A stretch of 64,000 nucleotides of DNA from NCBI GenBank assembly GCA_963922205.1, contig CAWUHX010000023.1:1612001-1676000 (forward strand), read 5' to 3'. The translations under genes were made by a program, and so were the position numbers. Below are positions 26,856 to 39,137 of this stretch, piece by piece. The notes beneath the pieces were generated by a model, which was not told where the DNA came from, did not search any database, and worked only from the letters and a program-made list of their open reading frames with translations. Source of the DNA: Romanomermis culicivorax. Its lineage: Eukaryota; Nematoda; Enoplea; Mermithida; Mermithidae. Each line of letters begins with the position of its first letter. Positions within the stretch are counted from its first letter, which is position 1.

Positions 26856-27505
26856 TTTTATCTTTGCTTACTGACCCACGTACCCAACTGTGGTCCAATC
26901 TGGTTCCCGACCATCTCGCCCTCACCTCACACTGATCATAACTCGCTCATCTTTCAAGAGGAATGGACTGTAGATAAATCATAAAATAACAAAAATCGAA
27001 CATGTAAAAAGAATTAATGACAAAAAAATCGATAGAAGCACAATACATGAGAAAAACAACATCCCATATGAGGTTTTTTTTGTTTTGTTTCTTGGTATCC
27101 TTTAAACTTTTTTTGTTAAAAGAGAAGAAAAGTTGAACCAGGAATACAGTTTTTATTTTTCTCTTCAACAACTAAACTTTTACCCAACTTTAAAGAGCTC
27201 ATGGCAAAAATCATTGATTGACAGTACTCAAAAATCATGTTTTCTTTCTAGCCTCTTTTCACAACTTTTGACAACTCTATCTAAATACTAAAACATTTTT
27301 ACATGAAACATTGAATCGCACTACCCATAAACAAGCAACACATTTTTTCTTTTTTCCTTTATATTTTATCAAACTTTTTGCCATGATTCATTCACAAAAG
27401 AAAAAGAAATATATGAGAAAAAATAATGGATAAACAAGAGAAATAATAGAGGAATAAAAGCATATGTAACCTTCCCTGGCATCTGGAATACCTGGAAATC
27501 AATAT

Positions 27506-27612
27506 ACAGCAACCTTGCAAGTACAGTAACTTTGCAACTACAGCATCCTCACGAGTATAGTAGCCTTGCAAGTACAGCAACCTTGCAAGTACAGTAATCT
27601 CATTAGCACAGT
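27506..27612. repeat. 17-bp minisatellite, about six units
   Basis: Six consecutive 17-base units run from 27506: ACAGCAACCTTGCAAGT, ACAGTAACTTTGCAACT, ACAGCATCCTCACGAGT, ATAGTAGCCTTGCAAGT, ACAGCAACCTTGCAAGT, ACAGTAATCTCATTAGC, then a partial ACAGTAAATACC. Units 1 and 5 are identical. Confidence 0.9.
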
Positions 27613-29595
27613 AAATACCATGAGTCGCAATAATACATCCAATGATTGATACAATAATAGATTACCATGGTACCATTACTGCATCCCATTGGGCCTCACA
27701 AGACTAATTCTGCAATCACTTAAGGGTATCCCACAGCACTGTCTATACATAACTACACAACTTATACGGGTCTTTGTAACCATTAATAGTATATGTTTGA
27801 TAACAGCTGTTTGGAGTTATGCTGCCATAACTCTGAACTCAAGTATAAGCATGCTGAAGCATCTGATATCACTCAGAGCTAGTGCACCACAAAGTGTTTT
27901 GTTTTACGTCGAACACTGGCATTGATGCCTACACCTCAAACTAGAATTGCACTATTTTTCAGGTGAAAATAAATGTGCCCAGCAGCAATTTTCCAGGTTT
28001 TTTTCTTGAAATAGTATCATAATATCTTGCAGATCATTTTGATGGGTCATGTAGACATTAACCAATGTGTGTAAAATTGACCAATCCAAAAAACTGACTA
28101 AATAAATGAAAGCAAATAGTTTTCTTGTGACCAGTCCACCAGTGCTGCTCTATTGTCAAGAGCACATGCAAGTGCTGCAGTGGGTGTTTTTTTAGAACAG
28201 TTGGTAGTCTATTTCTGGGATCTGGCAACTGCTTTTCTCTGGCAGGCTCAGTTCTATACTAAGCTCAATTTTTTTATTAAATACAAATGACTGGAAATCA
28301 GGATCTAATCTGGCTACTAAATTGAGGCACTTCCAGGCAGGCAATCATTCTGGCCTTTTTGATCTTGAAAAAAATTTTTTTGCAACTTATCTCTAAAACA
28401 AGACAAGTAATACAGTTGAATTTTCTCTTGATAAGGTTCATACACATTATTATTATATTAATAAGTTGAGCTATACTGAGATTATGAGAAAGCTCAAGCC
28501 TTTATTTTGTACCATAAGTTCTTTCTTCTACAAGTCAATGCTCATACTGGAATGATTGAAAAAGACTGCTTGTTACATGAAAGCCATAAACATAAACTGC
28601 ATTCAATCCAGTCTGTTATTGTTTCTCTAAATGCCTCTCCTTCAGAAATCCAGCCTAATAGAAAAGAAAAAATTCCCTTTTAATCTACCTATTCCTTTGG
28701 TAACTTGCTGTTCATCTATTTACAGTTTTCCATGGAAAAAATCACCCAGGCAGAATACCTAATAGATGCTGATATTGAAATACTGCTATAGTTGTGCACT
28801 TTCCAATTTTAGAATTTGATGATACAAATGTACATGGAAAGTACATGAAGTGTTAAATTAATACATCATTCTGTATTTTTATTGAGAATTGAAAATTTCA
28901 ACTCATGCATTGAAGGTTCCCAAATTTTCTATGTTGAATAGAAAAAAAGTTGAAAACAAAATTGAAAAAAAACTGTCGAAAGTGAACTTTTTTTATTTTT
29001 TTGACTGCATGGATTAGTGATATATTTTCTCCCTTTACATCATGTTACTACTGAAACCATCATACATTTCCATTAGTGGGCTCAGTTATAATTCAAAGAA
29101 TTGGAACAATTCACAGTTACAGCAACCTTGAGGTGTTTTGATTGTCTTATATTATTTATGGCCATTTGATTTGTTCAAAGGAGGGTAATAGATATGTCAT
29201 CGAATTGTTACCTTGTGGTGCATGTCCCAGTAGAAACCGTCTATGTCATGAAAAACCACTTTTGGTTCTCAAAATAAAGAAAAAAGTAGAGATTTTTTAG
29301 CAGGACAACCAAGAGTGGGGCTCATTTTCTATACTGTTTTGACTCCTTCAATTTTGTATACACACATTATATTGTTGTACTTTCCTGTGCCTTTCTATAT
29401 TGTCATTTCAGTTTCATTCATATTCTACTCTTGAAATTTTCATCATATTTTCTTCATCTGAAATAAGTAAGCCCCACTACCTAATGCACATTCGAACAGT
29501 TTTAATATTCTCTATCCTCCAGCATAGCTTTTACTTGTTTTGTTCAAATTAAATGATCCGATTCTTGTGTCTGCAATGTAAGGCCCATATTCATC
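27612..29595. other. No recognisable gene
   Basis: AT-rich DNA with no supported coding or repeat feature. Confidence 0.45.
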
Positions 29596-29598
29596 ATC

Positions 29599-29910
29599 TT
29601 GTGTTTACTTCAAGGAAATAAGGAAATTGACAACTATCTTCTCAATTGTCTCATTAGTGATGACGACTACTTTAATTCAACAAAAAAAAAAATTGTTTGT
29701 GGCAGCTGGAGCCATAGTTCGAGATTCATTGACCTCAAAGTGCAGAAGACAGGAATGTCTGAACACCATATGAAAAATGAGAAGCTATCAAAGCTGCAAG
29801 CTACTGAATTTCAAAGGCAAATGAAAGATCCATCAAGTCAGGTAGTCAATCTTCTAGACAAATTTGTGAAAGAAAAAATTAGAGAAAATACAAATTGGTA
29901 CAAACTTTAA
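29599..29910 (+). pseudogene. Possible hAT/TTF-type zinc-finger fragment
   Basis: An open frame of 103 codons. From about residue 36 it reads GSWSHSSRFIDLKVQKTGMS, then EHHMKNEKL and further a charged helix ending WYKL. The spacing W...I...H after a glycine resembles the N-terminal TTF-type zinc finger of some hAT transposases and derived proteins, with key Cys/His residues partly lost. No downstream catalytic region was found. Moderate to low certainty; an unrelated charged fragment is possible. Confidence 0.35.
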
Positions 29911-30665
29911 TGTTTCACAATTTCACATATTTGTACAAATACAATATAGGAGCTAGATTTTCTCCAACAAATTAGGCAGGTGTTGTTGCAAAAATATGAA
30001 AAAGTCATAGAGTGTGTGAAAAAATCAAGGTTAAAAACAGTTCATATTTTTGAGTGATATTGTCTGCTCAAAGAACATGAAAAGTAGGAGACAAATAAAC
30101 TGCAGTCTGGCCAGACAACAAAGAAAGGCATCACAATCAATAAAATATCATTTTGGACTTGAATTTTCATTATATTTTCCCTAACAATTTCACAACCCAA
30201 AATAGACTTTGTGGGTCACCATTCTAATTTATGTCCATCATTAATTAATCTCCCTCTGGGAAAACAAAACAGACGACCTGAATACCAAATAGGTTTAGTT
30301 GAACATAATAACACTAACGATTTGCAGTAGTTTCACCTGGGGCTCTGGAAGAAGGATGCTGTGCTCTTTTACCTGGAATCTTGGCTCCTTATTCCGCTTA
30401 CTGTAATCCATACAACTTTTAATATTTCAAATTTTAACCTTTAAAGTCCCTAAAGCAGATTTCTGACATCTTGGGAAGAGTAGCTGTCTTAGATATGATA
30501 TGCTTAGAAAACAAGTGTACATTTGCAAGCTTTACAGCTGGTAGATCAAGTAAGTATCAATGAAAATTTTGCTGATTTCCGTTGAGAGATGGTCTTTTTA
30601 ACTTAATTTTTTGAAAAACAGGAACAAATATGCAGATTTTTACAAAGCAAAATGAAACTTACTGC
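29910..30665. other. No recognisable gene
   Basis: AT-rich flank left of the Harbinger relic. Nothing supported. Confidence 0.45.
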
Positions 30666-30669
30666 TATG

Positions 30670-31035
30670 TCAGCAGGCTGGAGCTGGCACTACTGTAGGC
30701 TGTGTTGCCATTGGGAGATGCAGCTGGCTCAGAGGTGTGCAGCCAAATAAGAGTTTTGAGTTGGTGGTTTTACTGAAAGTTAAGCCAGTGCTGAGCAAGA
30801 GAGATGAGTTAAGCTGCCGCATGACAACATTTTGATATCTTTTGTGTGGAGAGCTGAGATGGAACTTGGTTAAGCTACAGCTTACGTGGGTATTACTAAG
30901 AAGTTAGACTGCAGTTTGGCGAAGCTGTTGCCAAGCACCAGCCTAAGTTCCAGCTTTATTTTTTTATAAGTTTTGTATTGGCAGTTAAGCCAGAACTTAG
31001 CAAAACTTGAGTTGCAGCTTAACTTTTTGCATCAA
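30670..31035. repeat. Left inverted repeat of Harbinger relic
   Basis: Rich in TTAAGCT-type words (TTAAGCCAGTGCTGAGCAAG, GTTAAGCTACAGCTTACG, GTTGCAGCTTAACTTTTTGC). Read on the opposite strand, the right repeat shows GAGCACCAGCTTGGCCAGTA and GCTTAAGCTGCAAATTGG in corresponding order. The match is diffuse, as expected for old subterminal repeats. Confidence 0.6.
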
Positions 31036-31376
31036 CATTTTTTATGCCTCTATATTCTATAAATTATTGGATATTTACAATGCTTACTCAAAGTCCAACA
31101 GTTTTCATGGCATAAAGCCTGGAATGGTTACTGCATCAATTGTGCCAGAGTATGTTGCTAATGTTGTCAAAACATGGCGGCAAACTTTGCCTTAGTCTCA
31201 CTTCAATGACCCTGCCTTTTTTCAAGCCATATGCATTGATCTTCTGTTGCACCAAAATGTTTCGAATTTTATTCAAGATTGTCATTTTTATATGCAAATT
31301 TGTGATACCTTTCTCGCTTCATATGTATATACAGTATTCATCATTTGTGTATGCTTCAATTAATTGAATTCCTAAC

Positions 31377-31640
31377 TGGAGCATCAGCTTCTCAAGATTT
31401 GTATCAAAATGAAGAGGTGAATAGCCCTCAACGAAGTAGTCCAGTGTCATCTCCACTTCAGATATGAAGCATTGCGGAAAACAAAGAAGAAGTGGCTTAG
31501 CATAGAAAAAGAAAGGCTGTTGTTGCAAAAGGAGACATTAGCCTTGAAAAGATGAATGTTCGCTAAAAAGGCCGAAAAGTTGATTGGGAGATATACATTT
31601 TGAAATTAAAGGCTGAAGAGTTAAAGCAAAGTTAAAATTA
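31377..31640 (+). pseudogene. Possible second Harbinger ORF (DNA-binding partner) remnant
   Basis: The plus strand keeps a legible stretch, SQDLYQNEEVNSPQRSSPVSSP, followed after a stop by a lysine-rich helix (RKTKKKWLSIEKERLLLQK in another frame). Acidic-serine linkers followed by basic coiled coils are typical of the C-terminus of Myb/trihelix-like proteins of Harbinger elements. Its position next to the transposase and on the other strand fits. No DNA-binding domain is legible, so this is mainly contextual. Confidence 0.3.
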
Positions 31641-31689
31641 AGAATATAAGTTGACAAAATGTTGTCTAAAATTTCTTCCAATTTCAGGG

Positions 31690-32640
31690 CCCAAGTCCAT
31701 ATCATAATCAGGCACTGCAATGCCTTCCATAGCATCTCAATCAAAATCATCCATCTCACAATGGCCACATTATGCAAAATAGCTGTGGCCACAAATTTAT
31801 TTGCAGACACTGGATGGCTTGACTCACACTTCTCCATGCAATAGATGGAAATGGCGTTTCCATATTCCAAAACTTTGTTCAAATTTTACAAGGGTGCAGC
31901 TGAGGAATTACACAACATTGACACATAATGCATATGCAAATAATGCTGAGGTTGAGTTTCAAATAAAAAAAACGGTTCAAGTAGAAAAAGGCACCTAAAA
32001 GAAATGGGACTATTGTGTAAATGTTACTGATGTGCTTCATTATTTCGTCTTTCCAGTTCACTTTGTGGGTTACAAAAAGGTGTCAAAAGCTAGGGTTTAC
32101 AAGGATAACTGCTGTTATCCAATAAATAATCATCATTCCTTCAAGCAAAAAATTTAGCATTAATCACACAAGTTGACTAAATAAAGGCACCATGCATCGA
32201 CCTAGGACAATTGGCATCAATATTTGTAAATTTACATCACTGTCACAAATTGTTTGGACATTCATGAAGAAAAAATGTTCGATTTATAGACTTATTTTCA
32301 TTCAATGAGGGTTTCTGAATTGGAATATGGGTTCCAATCAATGCTGCCAAGTACACCTGGAAATTCCACAATTTTGTAGAATTTAGGTTTCAGGTCATCT
32401 GTTTCATTTTCAATAGGAAAGCTGATAAACTGATTGGTCAGATGGATAAGTGCATTGGTGACTATCCAAATAGTACGGTTTGTGGTAGCTTTGGTGGTCA
32501 ATATATTATCACCACAAATTATTTGGAAAGACCCCATTACACAGTATTGTTGTGCAGTCATAACTTGCTGTGCTGGCAATAGAGCCTTGCTCCTACGCAT
32601 GTGGTTTAAATGATTGGATAACAAAATTGTCAAATGATTG
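31690..32640 (-). pseudogene. PIF/Harbinger (HARBI1-like) transposase pseudogene
   Basis: The best frame, 32298-32633, carries LLPAQQVMTAQQYCVMGSFQ and later FYKIVEFPGVLGSID, matching the HARBI1/PIF pattern of a helical N-terminal part followed by the first catalytic Asp (usual GAIDGTHI). Further on, in shifting frames, come MNVQTICDSDVNL, DDYLLDNSSYPCKP (counterpart of the GDSGYP motif with the second Asp), and KFEQSFGIWKRHFH (third acidic residue, usual VERAFGVLKRRF), then KFVATAILHNVAIV. All three catalytic acids are therefore traceable, but several frameshifts and stops intervene. Such a transposase cuts and pastes DNA by a DDE mechanism in the nucleus; this copy is dead. Confidence 0.8.
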
Positions 32641-32837
32641 ATTCTTGATCAAATCTATATCTGGCATAAAGGTCTATATCATTGTTAAAATCCCAGGAAT
32701 TCACATGGTAACAGAAAATATGATTTCTGTGAACTCTATCTTGATGTTTTCTTCATCAAGCAATGAAACTAAACTGCAAGCCTCTATCATATAGCACCAT
32801 AAAATACAAACCCACAGTCTTAACTTTTTCACACCAA

Positions 32838-33085
32838 TTTGCAGCTTAAGCACTAGCTCAACTTTCGTAATACTGGTCCAACCTAAGCTCTAGCTTAACA
32901 GTCGAGTGGACTTAAATCTGAGACACAAGTTTAAATCTTAAATCTCTTGCTTAGCTAGCCTAAAAATCTTTTAGTAATACTGGCCAAGCTGGTGCTCAGA
33001 TGGAGCATAACTCTTTTTCATGTTATAACATTGTAGAGACTTAATTTGCACCTGGAGCTCCAGCTCAAGTTGCAATACTAATACA
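32838..33085. repeat. Right inverted repeat of Harbinger relic
   Basis: Inverted partner of 30670-31035, with TTTGCAGCTTAAGCACTAGC, CTAAGCTCTAGCTTAACAG and CCTGGAGCTCCAGCTCAAG. Alignment is patchy. Confidence 0.6.
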
Positions 33086-33089
33086 TGGT

Positions 33090-36000
33090 CCCTGATGCAT
33101 AGAAGTATTACATTGTTTTGGAATAACATTGGCCTACTGTAATTTTTGTAGTAAGACATAACACTGTCACATTGTTTCCAAACCATGGGATTCAAGTTTT
33201 TATTAATTTAATAATCATCATCGGGCTTTGTGTTTTTATAAATTGAACAAACAAATGAGGACATTTAAATAAGAATAAAACATAATCTAAAAGCTAAGAA
33301 AAAAAATTTTTTTCCCTCTAATTTCAATGCAGGCCCTTCTAAAGTGTAATTATTTGAAGTCTTTTAGACTCTTGCAAGCTCAATTTTTTTTGTGTCTTCC
33401 TTTTACCTCTTTGCAGAATATTAAAAGGATCAGGATATATACAGATATCTGAAAGTTCAATAAACATGGATGGATATCCAGACATGAAGACTTCTCCAGG
33501 GCTCCTCACCAGTGAACAGTGAATCTGGTAATATGTAACTCACATGCCGAGCTCATCAAACTTTACTTTTGCTACTTCAAATGTGCACTTCAATATGTTG
33601 CTTATTCAGTCACAAACAAACTTCCTGCGACTGGCTTTTGACCATTTCATTGGTGGATTCTTCATTATAGAATGTTAAACTAATTTTTTATTGTAAGACT
33701 ACTCTTTTGTTAGCTTCAAGGTGATGTTTTCAGTATTTACATCAATCAGCACATTCAGAGGTCCATCCAAGACGAAGGCAAGATTTGGGCAACTTTGTGA
33801 GTTTTTGGTCGAGAAGCTTATACTTTTCATGAAAGGAAAAAATAATGAGAAGTTTGTCCTAAGGGTTCCAGTCTAAACTAGCCAGTTTGATGATTGACTG
33901 AACTTCTTCACAAACCTACAACAAGTTTCAAATAATGCTTCTTGGTGATTTCTGATCACATCACACTATGCACAACTCTTTCAATCAATGATTCAAACTT
34001 GCACCTGGAAACATCTGTATTTATCTAGCCAGGCAAACCTGTGGAATGGAGGAAGTAAAAAAGAGACAGGTCCCAAAAATTAAAAAACTCCAAAATCTTG
34101 GCACACCTATTAATCAGCAAGTAGAATTGATCTTCTCCACCAGGTTACATTGATTTTCCATCCTGTTGGTCACACTCACTCACATGTGGATATTCAGTGG
34201 AGTTTTAGTGGCAGTATCATTGAGTGATATTTGTCCATTGTCAGGTAATTCTACTTTATGAATTCTGGAAAATTGTATAGCTGCATAAACATAATTTTTC
34301 AAGAATTTCATGAAAGGAGCAGAAGGCGAAGAAGCTGGCCAACCATTTGTCTCAGAAGTGAAGGAAGTTTTGGATGTGAAAAACTGGATGATTGATGTTA
34401 TGAAACATAACATAGACGGCATCACTAACAAACATTCTTCCTGATTTTATAGGAAAGATGAAACTGTATGAATGATGTACAAAAGTCATTGTATTGATAA
34501 GTAATGGCAATCAAATCCTAATGATGAACTAAAGAATTGATTTATATGTTGAATGTATTTTTTTATCTTTATCTCATTTGATTAAGAAATGACCATTTAC
34601 TACTTATATATCAATTATCCTAGCATTCCTCAAACTAGCTTCAAACTGCAGACCTCTGGAACTTTTGCTTTAGATGTTTCCTTATTGAAACGTCAGATAT
34701 TCAACAAGTGTGCACACTGATTATTTAATGATTAGCAGAATGGACAAGATATTTGACACTAAAGCAGAACATGTGTCTCCCTTTGACTTACTGTGATTAT
34801 TAGCAGAAATTTTTCATGGGTTTCCATAAGCAATAGCGAGTGGTTCATTCCAACCTTACTTTTTTCCAAAACGTTATCATTAGCCGAGCAATTGACAGAC
34901 CTGTTAGTCAAACGAGCAGCTGTATCATTGGAAATTGGCTCAAAAATTTTGAAGAAACTGACATGTGGAACTCCATTGAGTATTAATTATCATATAAAGT
35001 ACTGTATGCATAAAGATAATTGAAAACAAGAAGATATAGGGGAAAGACTGAATGAAAAGTTCACTTAATTTTAAAAAAGCGGGGTAAAGTTCATGGTAAG
35101 AGCTGCAATAATTTTTATAAATGTTAACGATTGTAAATTGCCAATTAGCAAAATCAAAATAATAAAGCTGGATATCGATTAACTGCTGAATCGCGCTGAC
35201 TAATGCTACTTGCAGAACATCCTGAGACTATAAAAATTATTGAAAATAAAGTTCAGTGTTGTTCAATTGACTTTTGGCAACCAAGGACGTCAAAAAATCG
35301 ATAAAGTATTAGATGGTAATGCATCCACTGAAGTGTCAATGAAGGCACATTCCTGGCAATTCAGCCTGGTATAACCAATAAGGATTTAGATTTTTCACAT
35401 CAAAATTTCAAGCTTTATCCATGGATCTGCCAGGCAAAACGAACCACTGATGACAACAATATGATAGATGTCCAGTGGCTAATTAGAGAGCTAAATAGCA
35501 TTTGGAACATCAAATAGCGAGGATAAAAAAGAAAACGGACAATAGTTGTTGATCACATTCACATTCACACTGCTCATCTATGGGGATTCAAGCTGCTTCA
35601 CATGAAGCATCTTGATAAAATTACATCCAAAGCTATAGAAAAGGAGACCATCATAATGCAATCTGTCTATGAAAATATGAATCCAGCGTCAGATTAGGAT
35701 GATGTAGACATGTGGAGTATGGTTGTTCTATTCTACAATATTGTATTAATGTACTCCAATTCATTTTGTGCAACATTTGTTCATTGTTTGTATTCTTCCT
35801 CAAACAATTGTGTTTTTGTTTCTTGGAGATTATTTTCTCATGATTCCAGTTTGAAAGAGCAGCTGCTGCACCATCTGGATTGCATTCACAAGAGAAAGAT
35901 TTTCTTATTTGATTTCCAAACCAACCTGCTCACAAAATATTCGTCCATAAATTTGATCAGTATATAGTCAATTAACCGACTCTCACACTTAATTAATGAA

Positions 36001-36140
36001 AAAATCAGTTTTTCAAGAGATACTCTAACAAAAAGATTCCAATTCAGAATTTGTATGCTAAGAATAAAATCTTTGAAAAGATTTTTCTTCTGAATAACAG
36101 TATATTCACTTTCAGCCTGAACAGGATGCATGATGATCCT
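33090..36140. other. No recognisable gene; one coding-like relic near 35.3-35.7 kb
   Basis: AT-rich DNA. Around 35340-35690 the plus strand gives unusually protein-like phrases (LYPWICQAKRTTDDNNMIDV, VDHIHIHTAHLWGFKLLHMK) broken by stops. The second phrase loosely recalls the end of a retroelement pol, but I cannot assign a family. The rest, including open frames at 34.18-34.43 and 35.71-35.97 kb, looks like chance. Confidence 0.35.
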
Positions 36141-36144
36141 GAGT

Positions 36145-36370
36145 AATACTCACATTCCACCCTGTTTCACAATAAAATGGCTAGTGTTTGTCACATTCAT
36201 GACCCACCAAAAATTCACAAACATTTAATGGAAACTTGAGCAGGAACCATACTTTTTTAGCTTTTGCAATTTTTTTTGGACAGTACATGGAACAGCAATA
36301 ATATATTTTGGACTAATTTTGAGAAATCTCTTAATGGGAAAGACCATGATACATTGATAACCAGTCACTC
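36145..36370. repeat. Dispersed repeat R, partial copy
   Basis: Aligns with 43512-43735 in the same orientation. Shared words: TTTTTTAGCTTTTGCAATT against TTTTTTAGCTTTTACAATT, GGACAGTAC, GCAATAAT.TATTTTGGACT and GAGAAATCT.TTAATGG. Gypsy element 1 lies between the two copies. Confidence 0.75.
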
Positions 36371-36435
36371 ATGATCAGAATTCTGAATAAGCTGGAACTC
36401 ACCATAGTGAAGATATAAAATTATAATAAAGATAC

Positions 36436-36596
36436 TGTAATGAATACGGGCTTATAGTCAAACGACTTTCTTTTTCTTTATTTTAGCAACAAACTCATTT
36501 TTATGATCAAAATATCTAAGCTAACGTTTGATTAACGACAGCACATGTTTATACTTAAAAACTTATGAAAATATAATGAATATCGCTTTCACTACA
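36436..36596 (-). repeat. 3' LTR of element 1
   Basis: 161 bases, TGTAATGAATACGGG... on the plus strand, the reverse complement of the family's 3' end. Immediately inside on the coding strand is a short purine tract (GATGGAGGAA) that would prime plus-strand DNA. Homologous LTRs lie at 43003, 52344 and 55143. Confidence 0.9.
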
Positions 36597-37089
36597 TTCC
36601 TCCATCAAAAGAGAACTATTCATACGAAAATTTGAAAATATAAAGAAAAATTACGAATAAAATGATGAATTAATAGCAAAAAGTGAATAATATTTTGAAG
36701 CACAAAATTTCTAAAAATTTCTAAAATGGAAACAATTGTGGCAATTAATTTTTATATAAAAAAATAATATATATAATGTAATTTTCGAAGTTCAAATTTC
36801 AAAGTCATAAATTTACTATAAAATTTCGAAAAATGGAAATATTCTAATGCACAACACATGTGGTAAAATTTCTAGCTAAAAAAATACAGTACTTCAGATT
36901 TCATCAAAATCATCTGAAAAAAAGAAAATTTTCACGCCTGAAATTTCCAGTAAGAAATTTTGATTAGAAAGAAAGAAAGATTTGGGTCATACGTTACACT
37001 GTAGATTAGGTAAATGTTAAATACATGTAGTGTGTGTGTTAGATTTTTTTAGTATTGAAAAAGTAGTGATTAATCTACAAACAGCAAAA

Positions 37090-38282
37090 TTAGTGTGCTT
37101 CCTGATCCAAATTTGGATTGGGATTAAAGGAAGCATTTCTTGAGTATGGTTTAGTAATTTTTACATGTACTAAACTAGGATTAGCATCTTTTTGATTAAT
37201 AGGCTGGATCCAAATGTTGGGTAGAGCCAAACCAACAATTTCATAAGGCCCATGCCACTGATGGGTCAACTTTGGTGAACGACCTACCTTTGTGACTGGT
37301 TTATGAACCATTACGAGGTCTCCTACTTGGTATTCATGAACTGTTTTTACCTCATGGTCATAGTTCACTTTTTGTTTTCCTTGAGCCTTAGCTTCTTTGG
37401 CTAATGTCCAGGCTTCTGTCATTTTTGATTGGAAATCTGAAACGAAATCATCAATATCAACTGTATATGGGCTAACAGTATGATGCAAAACTATGTCAAG
37501 GGGAAATCTAGGATTGTGCCCATATAACAAATAAAAAGGTGTAAAACTTGTTGAGCTATGGACACAAGTCTGACTTGCAAATAGGGCATAAGGAATAAAT
37601 TCATCCCAATCGCCTTGGTTGGTGGAGACGTACATGGATAGGATGGTCGTCAAAGTTCTATTTAAATGCTCTACCATCCCATCCGTTTGCAGGTGGTATG
37701 GGGATGTGAAAATTTTGCGAGTATCACGAAATCGTGTAATTTTCTGCATTATTTGTGATGTAAAATTTGCTCCCCTATCAGATAACAATTGGCGGGAGGC
37801 ACCATATCGACACACAACTTCTTTATAAAAATTTCAGCCACTTTGCTTGCTTTCATATCTGGCAAAGCGAAAGCCTCTGGCCATTTACTTAAATAATCAC
37901 CAAAAACTAGAATATACTTGTTACCTTTATATGTCAATGGTAATGGAGCCAAAAAGTCCATTGCAATTTTTGTGAACCGAGGTCCTTCTACCTTTATTGA
38001 GACCAATGGTGCATTTGATTTTCGTGATGGAAATTTTCGTCCCACACATGAGACACACTGTTTACAATAATTATAAATTTGTTTCTGCATGTTACGCCAA
38101 AAATATTTTTGTCGAATTTTGTAATATGTTTTCAGGAATCCAAAATGACTGCTAAAAATATCATCATGAAAAGCTTCTAAAATAGCCGGAACAAACATTT
38201 CTGGGATAACTGTAGAAACATTTTCGTTCTCTATTCTGCACAAAAGATTTTCTTTGATCATGAAATTTTGATAATCTTTCAT
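37090..38282 (-). pseudogene. Element 1 integrase (frameshifted)
   Basis: Two overlapping frames make one integrase. The first (38282-37749, 177 codons) has the HHCC zinc finger, H39, H46, C73 and C76, and the first catalytic Asp, D109 (AMDFLAPLP). The second (37815-37090, 241 codons) has D13 (LSDRGANFTS) and E49 (DGMVEHLNR), giving D-x35-E, then a C-terminal DNA-binding region (VGDLVMVHKPVTK, HQWHGPYEIVGL). A single frameshift near 37.75-37.81 kb separates them. All catalytic residues survive. The 241-codon part is very close to the plus-strand copy at 54.0-54.6 kb. Confidence 0.9.
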
Positions 38283-38290
38283 AATCCATT

Positions 38291-39137
38291 TTACTTAATT
38301 TTCATTGTCCGGTAACTACCATCGACCAAAAAATCTATGAATGCTTTGCATGTGCTATCAGCCTGCTGGTCTTCTGAAAGACGTGCATTTTCTGGCAGAT
38401 TGACAATGGCATTCACTGGAACATGATTTTCTTTTATGGGATATAGGGAGAGGAAATCAGCATTTGCATTCGACTTACCTGACCTGTACTGAATTTCCAC
38501 ATCGTATTGCTGTAACACTAGTCCCCAACGAGTTAATTTTGCCGAAGTTTGAGAAATATCATTTTTGAGATAAGCTAAAGGGGCATGGTCTGTGAAAAGA
38601 TAACTTTTTTGGCCATATATGTAAGGACGTACTTTTTTAGAACCCAAGTAATGGCAAGGGCTTCTTGTTCAATATGGAAAAATTACGTTCACTTTTTGTC
38701 AGTGACCAACTGGCTTATGCCAGTGGATGTTCGATTCCACCTACTTTTTGAGCCAAAACTGCTGCAAGACCATTTTTGGAAGCATCGGTTTGGATTATAA
38801 ATGGTTTTTTGTAACCCTGAAAATGTAGAATTGGCGGATTCATGAAAGGGTTTTTAGTATTGTGAATGATGTGTTACATGATTGTGACCAAAGAAATTTA
38901 GTATCTTTTTAATAGCTTTAAAAGTGGACTTATGATTGATGAGAAATTGTTCACAAAACGTCCGTAGTAAGATGCTAGGCTGATAAAACTCCTTAGTTCA
39001 GTGATGTTTGTTGGAACTTGAAAATTTTTGATGGAAGTAATTTTTTCTATATCTGGTTTTATTTCCTCACTACAAATGACATATTTTTCAGTTTTTTTCA
39101 CAATTTTCCAGGAACGTGTGACCCAAGATAGAGCCAT
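38291..39137 (-). pseudogene. Element 1 RT thumb and RNase H remnant
   Basis: The 39137-38898 frame carries the RT thumb/connection signature (SEEIKPDIEKI, ELRSFISLASYYGRFV). RNase H follows: in a shifted frame around 38700-38820 come IIQTDASKNGLAAVLAQK and an alanine-rich EALAITW-like helix, and 38647-38291 has LFTDHAPLAYLKND, LTRWGLVLQQYD and the linker SGKSNANADFLS. The RT fingers and palm, including the YxDD active site, are absent: the protease frame runs almost directly into the thumb. The element therefore cannot make its own reverse transcriptase. Confidence 0.8.

Larger units (their letters stand above)
30670..33090 (-). mobile_element. PIF/Harbinger DNA transposon relic
   Basis: Long imperfect inverted repeats (about 30670-31035 and 32838-33085) bracket a decayed PIF/Harbinger transposase read on the minus strand. 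Both ends carry many copies of a TTAAGCT / AGCTTAA word. Plus-strand relics at 31.38-31.64 kb may be the second, DNA-binding protein that Harbinger elements usually carry in a separate gene. Exact ends and the expected 3-bp target duplication could not be fixed. The element cannot move itself, given the frameshifts. Confidence 0.75.

Noticed and set aside
27506-27612. CRISPR-like array
   Set aside because: The units are contiguous 17-base repeats with no spacers, and the genome is eukaryotic.
35270-35345. Possible trypsin-like start (LDGNASTEVSMKAHSWQFSL)
   Set aside because: Resembles the N-terminal motif of serine proteases for only a few residues, with no His/Asp/Ser catalytic motifs downstream.
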